Source of the DNA: DATJKD01 sp963834855
Lineage (GTDB): Bacteria > Pseudomonadota > Gammaproteobacteria > Steroidobacterales > Steroidobacteraceae
Length of the DNA: 64,000 nt
Direction: 5' to 3'
NCBI GenBank assembly: GCA_963834855.1
Contig: CAWIDH010000003.1
Span: 103,695 to 167,694 of the forward strand
Within the stretch, counting starts at the first letter, position 1, and the number at the start of each line of letters is the position of its first letter. The notes beneath the pieces were generated by a model. That model had not been told where the DNA came from, made no database searches, and worked only from the letters and a program-made list of their open reading frames with translations. Positions 16,321-26,306 of this stretch are shown one piece after another. Made by a program: the position numbers and the translations under genes.

Positions 16321-16776
16321 GTGTTTCGCGGGGCTAACAAAGTGACTCTCGACGCCAAGGGGCGCGTGGCCATGCCTGCCCGCTACCGGGACACCCTGGT
16401 GGAGCGCAGCGAAGGCCGCCTCGTGGCGACGGTCGACCGAAGCGACCGGTGCCTGCTCATCTACCCGCTCCCGGACTGGGAGGAGATCGAGCGGAAGCTG
16501 ATGCGTCTGCCGACTTTGAACGGCCCGGCGCGGCGGCTGCAGCGCCTCATGGTCGGGCATGCGACCGACCTCGAGCTCGACTCGCACGGGCGCGTGCTGA
16601 TCCCGCCGAAGCTGCGCGAGTACGCGAGCCTCACGCGTCAGGCGATGTTGATCGGGCAGGGCAGCCGGTTCGAGCTCTGGGACGAGCAGCACTGGAACGA
16701 GCGCCGCGAAGCGTGGCTGGCGGCCGGTGAGGAGACGGGTGATCTGCCGACCGAGCTCGGGCAGCTCTCGCTGTAG
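16321..16776 (+). CDS. mraZ: Transcriptional regulator MraZ
   Basis: 151-aa DNA-binding protein with two AbrB-like (SpoVT/AbrB) repeats: residues about 1-50 (MFRGANKVTLDAKGRVAMPA) and 80-125 (LDSHGRVLIPPKLREYA). It autoregulates the division/cell-wall cluster through boxes at 16272-16296. GTG start about 50 bases after the predicted transcription start; no strong Shine-Dalgarno is visible. First gene of an uninterrupted 15-gene dcw run. Confidence 0.95.
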   Translation: MFRGANKVTLDAKGRVAMPARYRDTLVERSEGRLVATVDRSDRCLLIYPLPDWEEIERKLMRLPTLNGPARRLQRLMVGHATDLELDSHGRVLIPPKLREYASLTRQAMLIGQGSRFELWDEQHWNERREAWLAAGEETGDLPTELGQLSL

Positions 16777-16784
16777 GGCGGGAC

Positions 16785-17714
16785 GTGCACGGGCACACGC
16801 CGGTACTCCTCGAGGAAGTGCTGGCCGGGTTGGCAATCCGCGTTGACGGCCGCTACTGCGACGCGACGTTCGGGCGGGGCGGGCATGCGGAGGCGATCCT
16901 GGGGGCGCTTGGCCCCGAGGGTCGCGTGATCGGCATCGATCGCGATGCGGCGGCCGTCCGGGCCGGGCGGGGGCGCTACGGTGGCGAACCGCGTCTCACG
17001 CTCATGAGGGGGTCGTTCGCACGGCTTGCGGAGCTGGTGCGTTCGGCAGGAGTGGAGGGCGAGTTGCAGGGGGTATTGATGGATCTCGGAGTCTCCTCGC
17101 CCCAGCTCGACGAAGCCGCGCGCGGCTTCAGTTTCATGCAGGACGGGCCGCTCGACATGCGGATGGACAACGAGACCGGTCAGACCGCGGCGCAGTGGCT
17201 AGCCCGGGCCTCCGAGCGCGAGATCGCGGAGACGCTACGCACGCTCGGCGAGGAGCGATACGCGCGGCGCATCGCGCGGGCCATCGTCGCCGCGCGCGAG
17301 GCGACCCCGATCAGCCGCACGGCACAGCTTGCCGGGATCGTCGCCGCGGCCGTGCCGACCCGCGAGCCCGGCAAGCACCCCGCAACGCGCACCTTCCAGG
17401 CGATCCGCATGCGCATCAACGCCGAGCTCGAGTCGCTCGAGGCGGCGCTGCCGCAGGCGGTGCGGCTGCTCGCGCCCGGCGGCCGCCTGTGCGTGATCAG
17501 CTTCCATTCGCTCGAGGACCGCATCGTCAAGCGCTTCATCAGCCGCGAGGCGCAGGGCGACCCGCATTACGCAGGCCTGCCGGATGTCCCGCCGCACGCC
17601 CGGCCGCGGCTCGCCAAGCGGGGCGGTGCGATCACGCCCTCCGACGCCGAGATCGAGCGCAACCCGCGCGCACGGAGCGCACGGCTTCGCATCGCCGAGA
17701 GGATCGAGGCATGA
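16785..17714 (+). CDS. rsmH: 16S rRNA (cytosine-1402-N4)-methyltransferase
   Basis: N4-methylates C1402 of 16S rRNA, the same nucleotide modified by RsmI encoded at 12195. The 309 aa show HTPVLLEEVL at the start, the SAM-binding segment YCDATFGRGGHAEAIL, the FSFMQDGPLDMRMD motif and HPATRTFQAIRMRIN. GTG start 8 bases after mraZ; ATGA overlap with ftsL. Confidence 0.97.
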   Translation: MHGHTPVLLEEVLAGLAIRVDGRYCDATFGRGGHAEAILGALGPEGRVIGIDRDAAAVRAGRGRYGGEPRLTLMRGSFARLAELVRSAGVEGELQGVLMDLGVSSPQLDEAARGFSFMQDGPLDMRMDNETGQTAAQWLARASEREIAETLRTLGEERYARRIARAIVAAREATPISRTAQLAGIVAAAVPTREPGKHPATRTFQAIRMRINAELESLEAALPQAVRLLAPGGRLCVISFHSLEDRIVKRFISREAQGDPHYAGLPDVPPHARPRLAKRGGAITPSDAEIERNPRARSARLRIAERIEA

Positions 17715-17986
17715 GCACGCGCGCCGTGAGGATCGCGATCGCACTGCTCTGGGCCGCGGTGCTCGGCTCCTCGCTTGCGGTCGTCTACGGCAAGCACCAG
17801 TCGCGCGGCCGCTTCGTCGAGCTGCAGCGCCTGACGCAGGAGCGCGACGAGCTCGACATCGAGTGGGGGCAGCTGCAGCTCGAGCAGAGCACCCTGGGCA
17901 CGCACGGCCGCGTCGAGCGTGTCGCGCGCGACGACCTGAAGATGCTCATCCCGCAGGCCGCGGACCTGCGAATCGTCCAGCCATGA
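17711..17986 (+). CDS. ftsL: Cell division protein FtsL
   Basis: 91-aa bitopic protein that joins FtsB and FtsQ and helps activate FtsWI. One membrane helix (residues about 6-22, VRIAIALLWAAVLGSSLAVVY) precedes a short coiled coil with a heptad pattern (ELQRLTQERDELDIEWGQL). Short size and low conservation make position the main evidence: it is exactly between rsmH and ftsI with 4-base overlaps on both sides. Confidence 0.92.
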   Translation: MSTRAVRIAIALLWAAVLGSSLAVVYGKHQSRGRFVELQRLTQERDELDIEWGQLQLEQSTLGTHGRVERVARDDLKMLIPQAADLRIVQP

Positions 17987-19713
17987 TGAGACGGCGCAAC
18001 AGGGAGGCGGACGGCGCTCCCCGGCTCTGGCGGGCGCAGCTCGTGCTCGCGCTGCTCGCGCTCGCCGCCGGCGTGCTGGTCGCGCGCGCCGTCTATCTGC
18101 AGGTGATCAACAAGGGGTTCCTCGAGAAGCAGGGCGACGCGCGCTTCACCCGCGTGGCGAAGCTCTCCGCGAACCGCGGCATGATCCTCGACCGCAACGG
18201 CGACGCGCTCGCGGTGAGCACGCCGGTCGACACCGTGTGGGCCAACCCCGCCGAGCTCGCGCAGTCGCCGCAGGATTTCAAGCGACTTGCCGAGGCGCTC
18301 GATCGCGATCCTCAGTGGCTCGCGCGGCGCGTCACGAGCAGCCTCGACCGCGAATTCGTCTACCTCGTGCGCCACATGCGCCCGAAGGACGCCGAGCGGG
18401 TCAGGGCGCTGGGCATTCCCGGCGTCTACCTGCTGCGCGAGTACCGTCGCTACTACCCGGGCGGGGAGGTCACCGGTCACCTGCTCGGGTTCACGAGCGT
18501 GGACGACGTCGGCCAGGAGGGGCTCGAGCTCGCCTATGACCAGTGGCTCGGCGGCGAGCCCGGCGCCAAGCGCGTCATCCAGGACCGGCTCGGCCGCACG
18601 ATCGAGGACATCGAGCGCATCCGCGCCCCGCGTCCCGGCCAGGACCTCTACACCAGCATCGACCTGCGGGTGCAGTACCTCGCGTATCGCGAGCTCAAGG
18701 CGGCCGTGCAGTCGAACCGCGCGCAATCCGGCGCGCTCGTCGTGCTCGACATCGCGACCGGCGAAGTGCTCGCGATGGTGAACCAGCCCGCCTTCAACCC
18801 CAACGACCGCGAGCAGTACGCGGCCTCGCGCTATCGCAATCGCGCGGCCACCGACATCTTCGAGCCTGGTTCCAGCATCAAGCCGTTCGTCGTGGCCGCC
18901 GCCATGGGGACCGGCCGCTACGACGCGGACACGCTGATCGCGACCGCGCCGGGGATGATGCGGGTCGGCAGCAAGACGATCCAGGACAAGCACAACCTCG
19001 GCACGATCGACGTCACGACCGTGCTCGCCAAGTCGAGCAACGTCGGCGTGGTCAAGATCGCGCTCTCGCTCGAGGCCGAGGAGATGTGGAACGGCTTCGA
19101 CCACTTCGGCTTCGGGCACGTGACCGGCAGCGGTTACCCGGGCGAATCGGCCGGGCTGGTGCCGGGTCACCAGCACTGGCGACCGATCGGCCAGGCCACG
19201 ATGTCCTACGGTTACGGGCTCTCGGTCACGCCGCTGCAGCTCGCGCAGGCCTACGCCGTGCTGGGTTCCGGCGGCGTGCGCCGGCCGGTCAGCATGCGCA
19301 AGCTCGACGCGCCACCGCCGCCCGGGGAGCGCGTGCTCGACCAGCCCGTGGCGACCGAGCTCGTGCGGATGATGCAGAGCGTCGTGAGCGATGACGGCAC
19401 CGCCCGCCGCGCCGCGATCGTCGGCTACCGGGTCGCGGGCAAGACGGGAACGGCGTGGAAGGCGTCCGGCGGCGGTTACTCGCGCAACCGCTACATGTCG
19501 GTGTTCGGCGGCGTCGTACCCGCGAGCAATCCGCGGCTCGCGGCGGTCGTAGTCATCGATGAGCCGCGCGGCGGGCACTACTACGGCGGCGAGGTCGCGG
19601 CGCCGGTGTTCTCGGCGGTGATGTCGGGGGCGCTGCGGCTGCTCGCCGTCCCGCCCGACGACCTGCAACGCGTGCCGGCCACCACGCTCGTGCAGGCGCA
19701 GGATCCATGGTGA
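17983..19713 (+). CDS. ftsI: Peptidoglycan D,D-transpeptidase FtsI (PBP3)
   Basis: Septal class B penicillin-binding protein, partner of FtsW. The 576 aa have an N-terminal membrane anchor (about 17-36), a pedestal domain starting ANRGMILDRNG, and a transpeptidase domain with all three active-site motifs: SxxK in GSSIKPF, SxN in KSSNVG, and KTGT. Start ATG overlaps the ftsL stop. No truncation or odd residues. Confidence 0.97.
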   Translation: MMRRRNREADGAPRLWRAQLVLALLALAAGVLVARAVYLQVINKGFLEKQGDARFTRVAKLSANRGMILDRNGDALAVSTPVDTVWANPAELAQSPQDFKRLAEALDRDPQWLARRVTSSLDREFVYLVRHMRPKDAERVRALGIPGVYLLREYRRYYPGGEVTGHLLGFTSVDDVGQEGLELAYDQWLGGEPGAKRVIQDRLGRTIEDIERIRAPRPGQDLYTSIDLRVQYLAYRELKAAVQSNRAQSGALVVLDIATGEVLAMVNQPAFNPNDREQYAASRYRNRAATDIFEPGSSIKPFVVAAAMGTGRYDADTLIATAPGMMRVGSKTIQDKHNLGTIDVTTVLAKSSNVGVVKIALSLEAEEMWNGFDHFGFGHVTGSGYPGESAGLVPGHQHWRPIGQATMSYGYGLSVTPLQLAQAYAVLGSGGVRRPVSMRKLDAPPPPGERVLDQPVATELVRMMQSVVSDDGTARRAAIVGYRVAGKTGTAWKASGGGYSRNRYMSVFGGVVPASNPRLAAVVVIDEPRGGHYYGGEVAAPVFSAVMSGALRLLAVPPDDLQRVPATTLVQAQDPW

Positions 19714-21257
19714 GCGTGGCGCGACGCTGGCAGGTGCCAACCGTGAGGCAGGACGACAAGCCGCGTGATTACCGCCTGGCGCTGGCGAGCCTGCTCGAGA
19801 ACGGGCCGCGCCCGCCCGCCGACGTCGTGATCACCGACCTGGCGCAGGACAGCCGTCGCGTCGCGAAGGGTGGCGCGTTCCTCGCCTGCCAGGGCCGCAC
19901 CACGCACGGCATCGCGCATGTCACCGCCGCGCTCGAGCGCGGCGCCGCAGCCGTGCTGTGGGAGCCGGCGCCGGGGATCGAGCCGCCCGTGCTCCCACGC
20001 CAGGTCGTCGGCGTCCCGGTGCCGGCCTTGAGCGCGCGCGCGGGCGAGCTGGCCGACCGCTTCTTCCGCACACCCTCCGCGGACCTGCAGGTGGCGGGGA
20101 TCACCGGCACCAACGGCAAGACCACGACGGCATTCCTGCTCGCCCAGGCGTCCGACACGCTCGGGCGGCGCGGCGCCTATCTCGGCACGCTCGGCGCCGG
20201 GCGGCCGCACCGGCTCACGGGCGCCGAGCTCACGACGCCGGACGCGGTCACCGTGCACCGGCGACTCGCCGAGGCGCGCGATGCCGGCGCCGCGATGCTG
20301 GCGATGGAAGTGTCGTCGCACGCGCTCGACCAGCGCCGGGTCGGCGGCGTGCGTTTCGACACCTCGGTGTTCACCAACCTGACCCGCGATCACCTCGACT
20401 ACCACGGCAGCCTCGAGGCCTACGGCGCCGCGAAGGCGCGGCTCTTCGAGACCGAGGGCCTGCGCTGCGCGGTGATCAATGCGCAGGACCCCTTCGGTCG
20501 CCGGCTTGCGACCACTCTCCGTCACGACGTCGAAGCCGTCTGGTTCTCGACGTCGAACGAGCTGATCGCGCCGCCGCGGGTCGGCTGGATCCGTCTCTCG
20601 GAGATGCGCGCGCTCGCGACCGGCCTGGTGCTGCACGTCGAGAGCAGCTGGGGTGCCGGCACGCTGCGATCGAAGCTCGTCGGCGCCTTCAATGCCGAGA
20701 ACCTGCTCGCGACGCTGGGCGTGCTGCTCGGCTGGCGCGTGCCGCTGCAGCAGGCGCTCGCCGCCGTCGCCGCCTGCCGCGCGCCGCCCGGGCGCATGGA
20801 GGTGTTCGGCGGCGGCTCGCACCCGGTCGCGATCGTCGACTACGCGCACACGCCCGATGCGCTCGCGAAGCTGCTCGACGCCGCGCGGGCGCATGCGCGC
20901 GGCCGCCTGACCTGCGTGTTCGGCTGCGGCGGCGACCGCGACGCCGGGAAGCGCCCGCAGATGGGGGCGATCGCGGAGGAGCTCGCCGATGCGGTCGTGC
21001 TGACCAACGACAACCCGCGAACCGAGGATCCCGGCGCCATACTCCGCGCGATCGCCGCCGGCATGCGCGACCCTGGCCGGGCAACCGTGATCCCCGACCG
21101 CGCCGAGGCCATCCGCCACGCGCTCGCCGAGTCCGAGGCGGGCGACGTGGTGGTGATCGCGGGCAAGGGCCACGAGGACTACCAGGTCGTCGGCCACGAA
21201 CGCCGGCCGTTCAGCGACCGCGCCGTGGTGCTCGAGGCACTGGGGGGCGCGTCGTGA
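19707..21257 (+). CDS. murE: UDP-MurNAc-L-Ala-D-Glu:meso-diaminopimelate ligase
   Basis: Adds meso-DAP to the peptidoglycan precursor stem peptide. The 516 aa contain the ATP loop GITGTNGKTTTAFLLAQ, the carbamylated-lysine region and the DNPR motif (TNDNPRTEDP), which is diagnostic for diaminopimelate rather than lysine. The N-terminus is about 20 residues longer than usual; an internal start would also fit. It overlaps ftsI by 7 bases and murF by 4. Confidence 0.97.
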   Translation: MVSVARRWQVPTVRQDDKPRDYRLALASLLENGPRPPADVVITDLAQDSRRVAKGGAFLACQGRTTHGIAHVTAALERGAAAVLWEPAPGIEPPVLPRQVVGVPVPALSARAGELADRFFRTPSADLQVAGITGTNGKTTTAFLLAQASDTLGRRGAYLGTLGAGRPHRLTGAELTTPDAVTVHRRLAEARDAGAAMLAMEVSSHALDQRRVGGVRFDTSVFTNLTRDHLDYHGSLEAYGAAKARLFETEGLRCAVINAQDPFGRRLATTLRHDVEAVWFSTSNELIAPPRVGWIRLSEMRALATGLVLHVESSWGAGTLRSKLVGAFNAENLLATLGVLLGWRVPLQQALAAVAACRAPPGRMEVFGGGSHPVAIVDYAHTPDALAKLLDAARAHARGRLTCVFGCGGDRDAGKRPQMGAIAEELADAVVLTNDNPRTEDPGAILRAIAAGMRDPGRATVIPDRAEAIRHALAESEAGDVVVIAGKGHEDYQVVGHERRPFSDRAVVLEALGGAS

Positions 21258-22636
21258 ACCGCGATCTCGCCGCCCTGGCGCGCGTGACCGGCGGGGCGCT
21301 GCACGGCGCCAACGTGCCGTTCGGGCGCGTCGTGAGCGACTCGCGCTCGGTCGGCGCGGGTGAGCTCTTCGTCGCGCTGCGCGGTGAGCACTACGACGCC
21401 CACGATTTCGTCCCCGATGTCGCGAGCCGCGGGGCGGCGGGTGCGCTGGTGAATCGCCTGGTGTCCGTGCACATCGCACAGGTCGTGGTGCCGGACGTGC
21501 TCGCCGGCCTCGCGTCGTTCGCGCGCGCCTGGCGCGGCGACTTCAGCGGCCGGATCGTGGGCATCACCGGGAGCAACGGCAAGACCACGGTCAAGGAGAT
21601 GACCGGCGCGATCCTCGGCCGGCGCGGCGCGTGCCTTACCACGCAGGGCAACCTGAACAACCACATCGGCGTGCCGCTGACCCTGGCCCGGCTCGAGGCC
21701 ACGCACGGCTACGGCGTCATCGAGATGGGCGCGAATCACCCGGGCGAGATCGCGTACCTCGCACGCCTGGCCACGCCCGACGTCGGGCTGGTGATCAACG
21801 CGGGCCCCGCGCACCTCGAGGGCTTCGGCGGACTCGATGGCGTCGCGGAGGCCAAGGGCGAGCTGTTCGAGGCGCTGGGCAAGAACGCAACCGCGGTGAT
21901 CAATGCGGACGACCGCTATGCCGGCCTGTGGCGCGGTCTCGCGCGCGGGGCCGGCCGCACGATCACCTTCGGCATGCGCGAGGCCGCGGACTTCCGGGCC
22001 TCGCAACCGGTGTCGCGCATCGTGCAGGACAGGTTCGTGACCGAGTTCGAGCTCGACTGCCCGCTCGGCAGCCGCCGCATCGTGCTCAACCTGGCCGGCG
22101 AGCACAACGTGATGAACGCGCTCGCCGCCGCGGCCGCCGCGCAGGCCGCGGGCGCCGACCTCGACGACATCGAGCAGGGTCTCGAGTCCATGCAGCCCGT
22201 GTCGGGTCGCCTGCAGCTCAAGCCCGCGCGCGCCGGGGCGCGGCTGATCGACGATTCGTACAACGCCAATCCCGGCTCGGTGCGCGCGGGACTGCGCTCG
22301 CTCGCAGCGGTTCCGGGCGAGCACTGGCTGGTGCTGGGCGAGATGGCCGAGCTCGGCGTCGAGTCCGCGCGCCTGCATGCCGACATCGGCGAGTTCGCGC
22401 GCGAGACGGGCGTGGCGCGGCTGCTCGCGGTGGGGCCGGAGACGCGCCATGCGGTCGAGGCCTTCGGGCCCGGCGCGAGCTGGTTCGCGGACGCCGACGA
22501 GCTGGTTGCGGCCGCCGGGCCCGACCTGCGCGAGGGCGTGACCGTCCTGATCAAGGGCTCGCGCGTCAACCGGCTCGAGCGGGTGGCGGCGGCGCTCGCG
22601 GCGCCGGGCACGGCGAACGCGGGCGGGGTTCACTGA
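21254..22636 (+). CDS. murF: UDP-MurNAc-tripeptide:D-Ala-D-Ala ligase
   Basis: Adds D-Ala-D-Ala to complete the pentapeptide precursor. 460 aa with the Mur ligase ATP loop GITGSNGKTTVKEM, the EMGANHPGEIAYLA segment, and the C-terminal domain motif LIDDSYNANPGSVRAGL typical of MurF. GTG start overlaps the murE stop; mraY starts one base after its stop. Confidence 0.97.
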   Translation: MNRDLAALARVTGGALHGANVPFGRVVSDSRSVGAGELFVALRGEHYDAHDFVPDVASRGAAGALVNRLVSVHIAQVVVPDVLAGLASFARAWRGDFSGRIVGITGSNGKTTVKEMTGAILGRRGACLTTQGNLNNHIGVPLTLARLEATHGYGVIEMGANHPGEIAYLARLATPDVGLVINAGPAHLEGFGGLDGVAEAKGELFEALGKNATAVINADDRYAGLWRGLARGAGRTITFGMREAADFRASQPVSRIVQDRFVTEFELDCPLGSRRIVLNLAGEHNVMNALAAAAAAQAAGADLDDIEQGLESMQPVSGRLQLKPARAGARLIDDSYNANPGSVRAGLRSLAAVPGEHWLVLGEMAELGVESARLHADIGEFARETGVARLLAVGPETRHAVEAFGPGASWFADADELVAAAGPDLREGVTVLIKGSRVNRLERVAAALAAPGTANAGGVH

Positions 22637-22637
22637 G

Positions 22638-23721
22638 ATGCTGCGTTACCTGGCCGAGTGGGCCACCCAGTTCCATTCCGGCTTCAACGTCTTCAGCTAC
22701 CTCACGCTGCGCGCGGTCCTCGCGGCGCTGACGGCGCTGCATCGTCTCATTCATCGTCGGCCCGCCGGTGATCCGCCGGCTCGCTCATCACCAGGTCGGC
22801 CAGCGCGTCCGCAGCGACGGTCCGCAGACCCACCTGTCGAAGGCCGGTACGCCGACCATGGGCGGTGCGCTGATCCTGGTGGCGATCGTCGCCGCGACGC
22901 TGCTCTGGGCGGACCTCGGCAACCGCTTCGTGTGGATCTCGCTCGCCGTGACGGTGGCGTTCGGGCTGATCGGCTTCTGGGATGACTACCTCAAGCTCGT
23001 GGTCGGCGACTCGCGCGGCCTGATCGCCCGCTACAAGTACCTCTGGCAGTCGATCGCGGGTCTCGGCGCGGCGGTCGCGCTCTACGTCACGGCGCAGAGC
23101 GAGGTCGAGACGACGCTGTACGTGCCGTTCTTCAAGGACGTGCTGGTGCCGCTCGGCCCGGCGTTCGTCGTGCTCGCCTACCTCGTGATCGTGGGTTCGA
23201 GCAACGCGGTCAACCTCACGGACGGACTGGACGGGCTCGCGATCATGCCCGCCGTGCTGGTCGCGGCCGCGCTGGGCGTGTTCGCCTACGCCTCCGGCAA
23301 CGCCGTGTTCGCCAACTACCTCGCGATCCCGCACATCGCCGGCACCGGCGAGGTGCTGGTGCTCTGCGCGGCGATCTTCGGGGCGGGCCTGGGTTTCCTG
23401 TGGTTCAACACCTACCCGGCACAGGTGTTCATGGGCGACATCGGCGCGCTCGCGCTCGGTGCCGCGCTCGGCGTGATCGCCGTGATCGTCCGGCAGGAGA
23501 TCGTGCTGTTCATCATGGGCGGCGTCTTCGTCATCGAGACGGTGTCCGTGATCCTGCAGGTGGCGTCCTTCAAGCTGCGCGGCAAGCGCATCTTCAAGAT
23601 GGCGCCGATCCACCACCATTACGAGCTGAAGGGCTGGGCCGAGCCCAAGGTGATCGTCCGCTTCTGGATCATCACCGTCATCCTCGTGCTGTTCGGCCTC
23701 GCGACGCTGAAGCTGCGATGA
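22638..23721 (+). CDS. mraY: Phospho-MurNAc-pentapeptide transferase (frame break near 22741)
   Basis: Ten-helix membrane enzyme that makes lipid I from UDP-MurNAc-pentapeptide and undecaprenyl phosphate. Residues 1-34 (MLRYLAEWATQFHSGFNVFS...) read from 22638. The frame is then lost, and IVSFIVGPPVIRRLAHHQVG continues in the next frame to a normal end. Catalytic features are intact: NLTDGLDGLA, the magnesium-site FMGDIGALALG, and the HHHYELKGW loop. One extra base at about 22739-22743 explains everything. mraY is essential, so an assembly error is much likelier than a true mutation. Confidence 0.92.
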
Positions 23722-25125
23722 GCGTGGCACCGAACATGCAGCCGCTCGAGGCCGGGACGCGCGCGCTGGTGCTGGGCCTCGGGCGCACCGGCCTGTCCTG
23801 CGCGCGCTACCTGCGCCGGCGCGGGCTCACGGTGCGCGTGGCCGACACGCGCGAGCGCCCGCCCGCGCTCGATGCCCTGCAACAGGACGGCGCCGAGGTC
23901 GAGCTGCGGACGGGCGCGTTCGAGCACGACCTGCTCGACGACGTCGCGCAGGTCGTGGTCTCGCCGGGCCTGTCCGTGCGCGAGCCCGTCGTAGCAGGAG
24001 GCGGGGCGGCGCGGCCTGCCGGTGGTCGGCGACATCGAGCTCTTCGCGCGCGAGACGCGGGCCCCGGTGGCCGCCGTGACCGGCACGAACGGCAAGAGCA
24101 CCGTGACAACGCTCGTGTCCGAGCTCGCCAGCGCCGCCGGTCGGACGACGCTCGCCGGCGGCAACCTCGGCGAGCCCGCGCTCGACCTGCTCGCGCGGCC
24201 CGTGCCTGAGCTGTACGTGCTCGAGCTCTCGAGCTTCCAGCTCGAGACGACGTACTCGCTCAAGACCGTCACCGCGACCGTGCTCAACGTGACCCCCGAT
24301 CACATGGATCGCTACGCCACGGTGGCGGAATACGCGCAGGCGAAAGCGCGGATCTTCGACGGCTGCGAGGTGGCGGTCGTGAACGCCGACGACCCGCTGG
24401 TGCGGGAGATGCCGCGCGAGCGCCAGCGCGTGCTCGAGTTCAGCATCCGCTCGCGCGATGCCGACTACGCACTCGCGGAGGAGCCGGAGCCGCTGCTGCT
24501 GCGGCGCGGAGAACCGCTGCTGCCGATGTCGCGACTGCGCATCCAGGGCCGGCACAACGCGGTCAACGCGATGGCAGCGCTCGCGATGTGCGAGGCGCTC
24601 GAGCTGCCCGATGCGCCGGTGCTCGCGGCGCTCGCGGCTTTCCGCGGCCTGCCGCACCGGGCGCAGTGGGTCGCCGACATCGACGGCGTGCGCTACGTGA
24701 ACGATTCGAAGGGCACCAACGTCGGCGCCACGGTGGCGGCGGTGGAGGGAATGAGCGGACCGCTGGTCATCATCGCCGGCGGCGATGGCAAGAACGCCGA
24801 CTTCACGCCGCTGCGCGAGGCGTTCCGCGGCAAGGTGCGTCACGCGGTCCTGATCGGCCGCGACGCACCCCGCCTCGCCGCCGCCCTCCACGGCGAAAAA
24901 ATGGCTCGGAGCCAATTTCCCGCGGACGCCGAAAAAATGGCTCCGAGCCATTTTTCGGTGGAGATCGTCGCGGACATGGCGTCGGCGGTGCGGGCGGCGC
25001 GTGCGGCGGCCCGGCCGGGCGACACGGTGCTGCTGTCGCCGGCCTGCGCGAGTCTCGACATGTACCGGGACTACGCGCACCGCGGCGAGGAATTCATCGC
25101 GGCGGTCCGGAGTCTTGCGCCGTGA
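23718..25125 (+). CDS. murD: UDP-MurNAc-L-alanine:D-glutamate ligase (frame break near 23998; palindrome insert)
   Basis: Adds D-Glu to UDP-MurNAc-L-Ala. The N-terminal Rossmann part (LVLGLGRTGLSCARYL) reads from 23718. After SPGLSVREPVV the frame shifts by one base near 23998 and continues VVGDIELFARE with the ATP loop GTNGKSTVTTLV and KGTNVGATVAA. In the C-terminal domain about 22 residues (EKMARSQFPADAEKMAPSHF) are encoded by a family B palindrome at 24894-24957. They sit between APRLAAALHG and VEIVADMA and are absent from the MurD pattern I know. The insertion keeps frame and falls in what should be a surface loop. Confidence 0.92.
24894..24957. repeat. Family B palindrome, copy 2, inside murD coding sequence
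   Basis: Inverted arms GAAAAAATGGCTCGGAGCCA and TGGCTCCGAGCCATTTTTC surround a short GC spacer. Core arms are identical to the sspB-yraN element at 10141-10234. Translated in the murD frame it gives two similar peptides (EKMARSQF, EKMAPSHF). It resembles in principle the coding-region palindromes described in Rickettsia, but the sequence family is different. Confidence 0.9.
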
Positions 25126-26306
25126 TCGCTGCCAACATGGCCTACGCACGCACCTCGGGCCGCCCGCGGCGGCTCGCGCTCGACGCCTGGCTCGTCGGGC
25201 CGGTGCTCGCGCTGCTGCTGATCGGCCTCGTCATGGTCGCCTCCGCGTCGATCGGGATATCGGAACGCGAGCTCGGCGAGCCCTTCCATTACCTCCTGCG
25301 GCAGGCCGTCTTCGTGGTGCTCGGGATCGTGGCGGCGATGGTGGGCGTGACCGTGCCGACGCAGGTCTGGGAGCGGCAGTCGATCTGGCTGCTCGCAGGC
25401 GCATTCCTGCTGCTCGTCCTGGTGCTCGCGCCCGGCGTCGGTCACGAGGTCAACGGCAGCCGGCGCTGGATCCGTCTCGGCTTCATGAACTTCCAGGCCT
25501 CCGAGCTCGTGCGGGTGCTGATGCTCACCTGGGTCGCGAGCTACGCGGTGCGCCGCGCCGACGAGCTGCGCTCGAGCTTCAAGGGCTTCATGAAACCGGT
25601 CGGCGTGCTCTTTGCGGCCTCGGTCCTGCTGCTCGCGGAACCGGACTTCGGCGCAGCCACGGTGCTGATGGCCACCGGGCTCGCGGTGCTGTTCCTCGCC
25701 GGGGTGCGCCTGCGTCACTTCCTCGTGCCGGTGGTGCTGGGTGCGGGCGGGCTGATGCTGCTCGCGTTCACCTCGGACTACCGCCTGCGCCGCCTCACGG
25801 CATTCCGCAATCCCTGGGCCGACCCGTTCGACAGCGGCTTCCAGCTCACGCAGTCGCTGATCGCAATCGGCCGCGGCGAGTGGTTCGGCGTCGGCCTCGG
25901 ATCGAGCGTGCAGAAGCTCTTCTACCTGCCCGAGGCGCACACGGACTTCGTGTTCGCGGTCATGGCCGAGGAGTTCGGCCTCGCGGGCGTGATGATCGTG
26001 ATCGGGCTCTTCGTGCTCCTGGTCGGGCGGGCGCTCAGGATCTCGCGCACTGCCGCGGAGGCGGGATTCGAATTCCAGTCGTATCTCGCGGCCGCGATCG
26101 GGATCTGGCTCGGACTGCAGGCGTTCGTGAACGTCGGCGTCAACATGGGCCTGCTGCCGACCAAGGGGCTCACGCTGCCGCTCCTGAGCTACGGCGGCAG
26201 CAGCATGCTCGTGACGCTCGGCTGGCTGGGCGTGCTGGCGCGCATCCACCACGAAACGGCGGTATCCGGCCGCGTCATCGTGCCGCGCGAGGTCAGGCGG
26301 GCATGA
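25122..26306 (+). CDS. ftsW: Septal peptidoglycan polymerase FtsW
   Basis: SEDS-family glycosyltransferase that polymerises lipid II with FtsI at the septum. 394 aa, about ten membrane helices. The signature EPDFGAATVLMATGLAVLFLAG contains the conserved catalytic-region Asp; GLLPTKGLTLPLLSYGGSSM is the C-terminal SEDS motif. GTG at 25122 overlaps the murD stop; ATG at 25137 (MAYARTSG) is an alternative. Confidence 0.96.
   Translation: MIAANMAYARTSGRPRRLALDAWLVGPVLALLLIGLVMVASASIGISERELGEPFHYLLRQAVFVVLGIVAAMVGVTVPTQVWERQSIWLLAGAFLLLVLVLAPGVGHEVNGSRRWIRLGFMNFQASELVRVLMLTWVASYAVRRADELRSSFKGFMKPVGVLFAASVLLLAEPDFGAATVLMATGLAVLFLAGVRLRHFLVPVVLGAGGLMLLAFTSDYRLRRLTAFRNPWADPFDSGFQLTQSLIAIGRGEWFGVGLGSSVQKLFYLPEAHTDFVFAVMAEEFGLAGVMIVIGLFVLLVGRALRISRTAAEAGFEFQSYLAAAIGIWLGLQAFVNVGVNMGLLPTKGLTLPLLSYGGSSMLVTLGWLGVLARIHHETAVSGRVIVPREVRRA

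Noticed and set aside
22638..23721. Programmed frameshift in mraY
   Set aside because: No slippery heptamer or downstream pseudoknot is evident and MraY is not known to use recoding; other conserved genes here show the same one-base breaks, so indel error is simpler.
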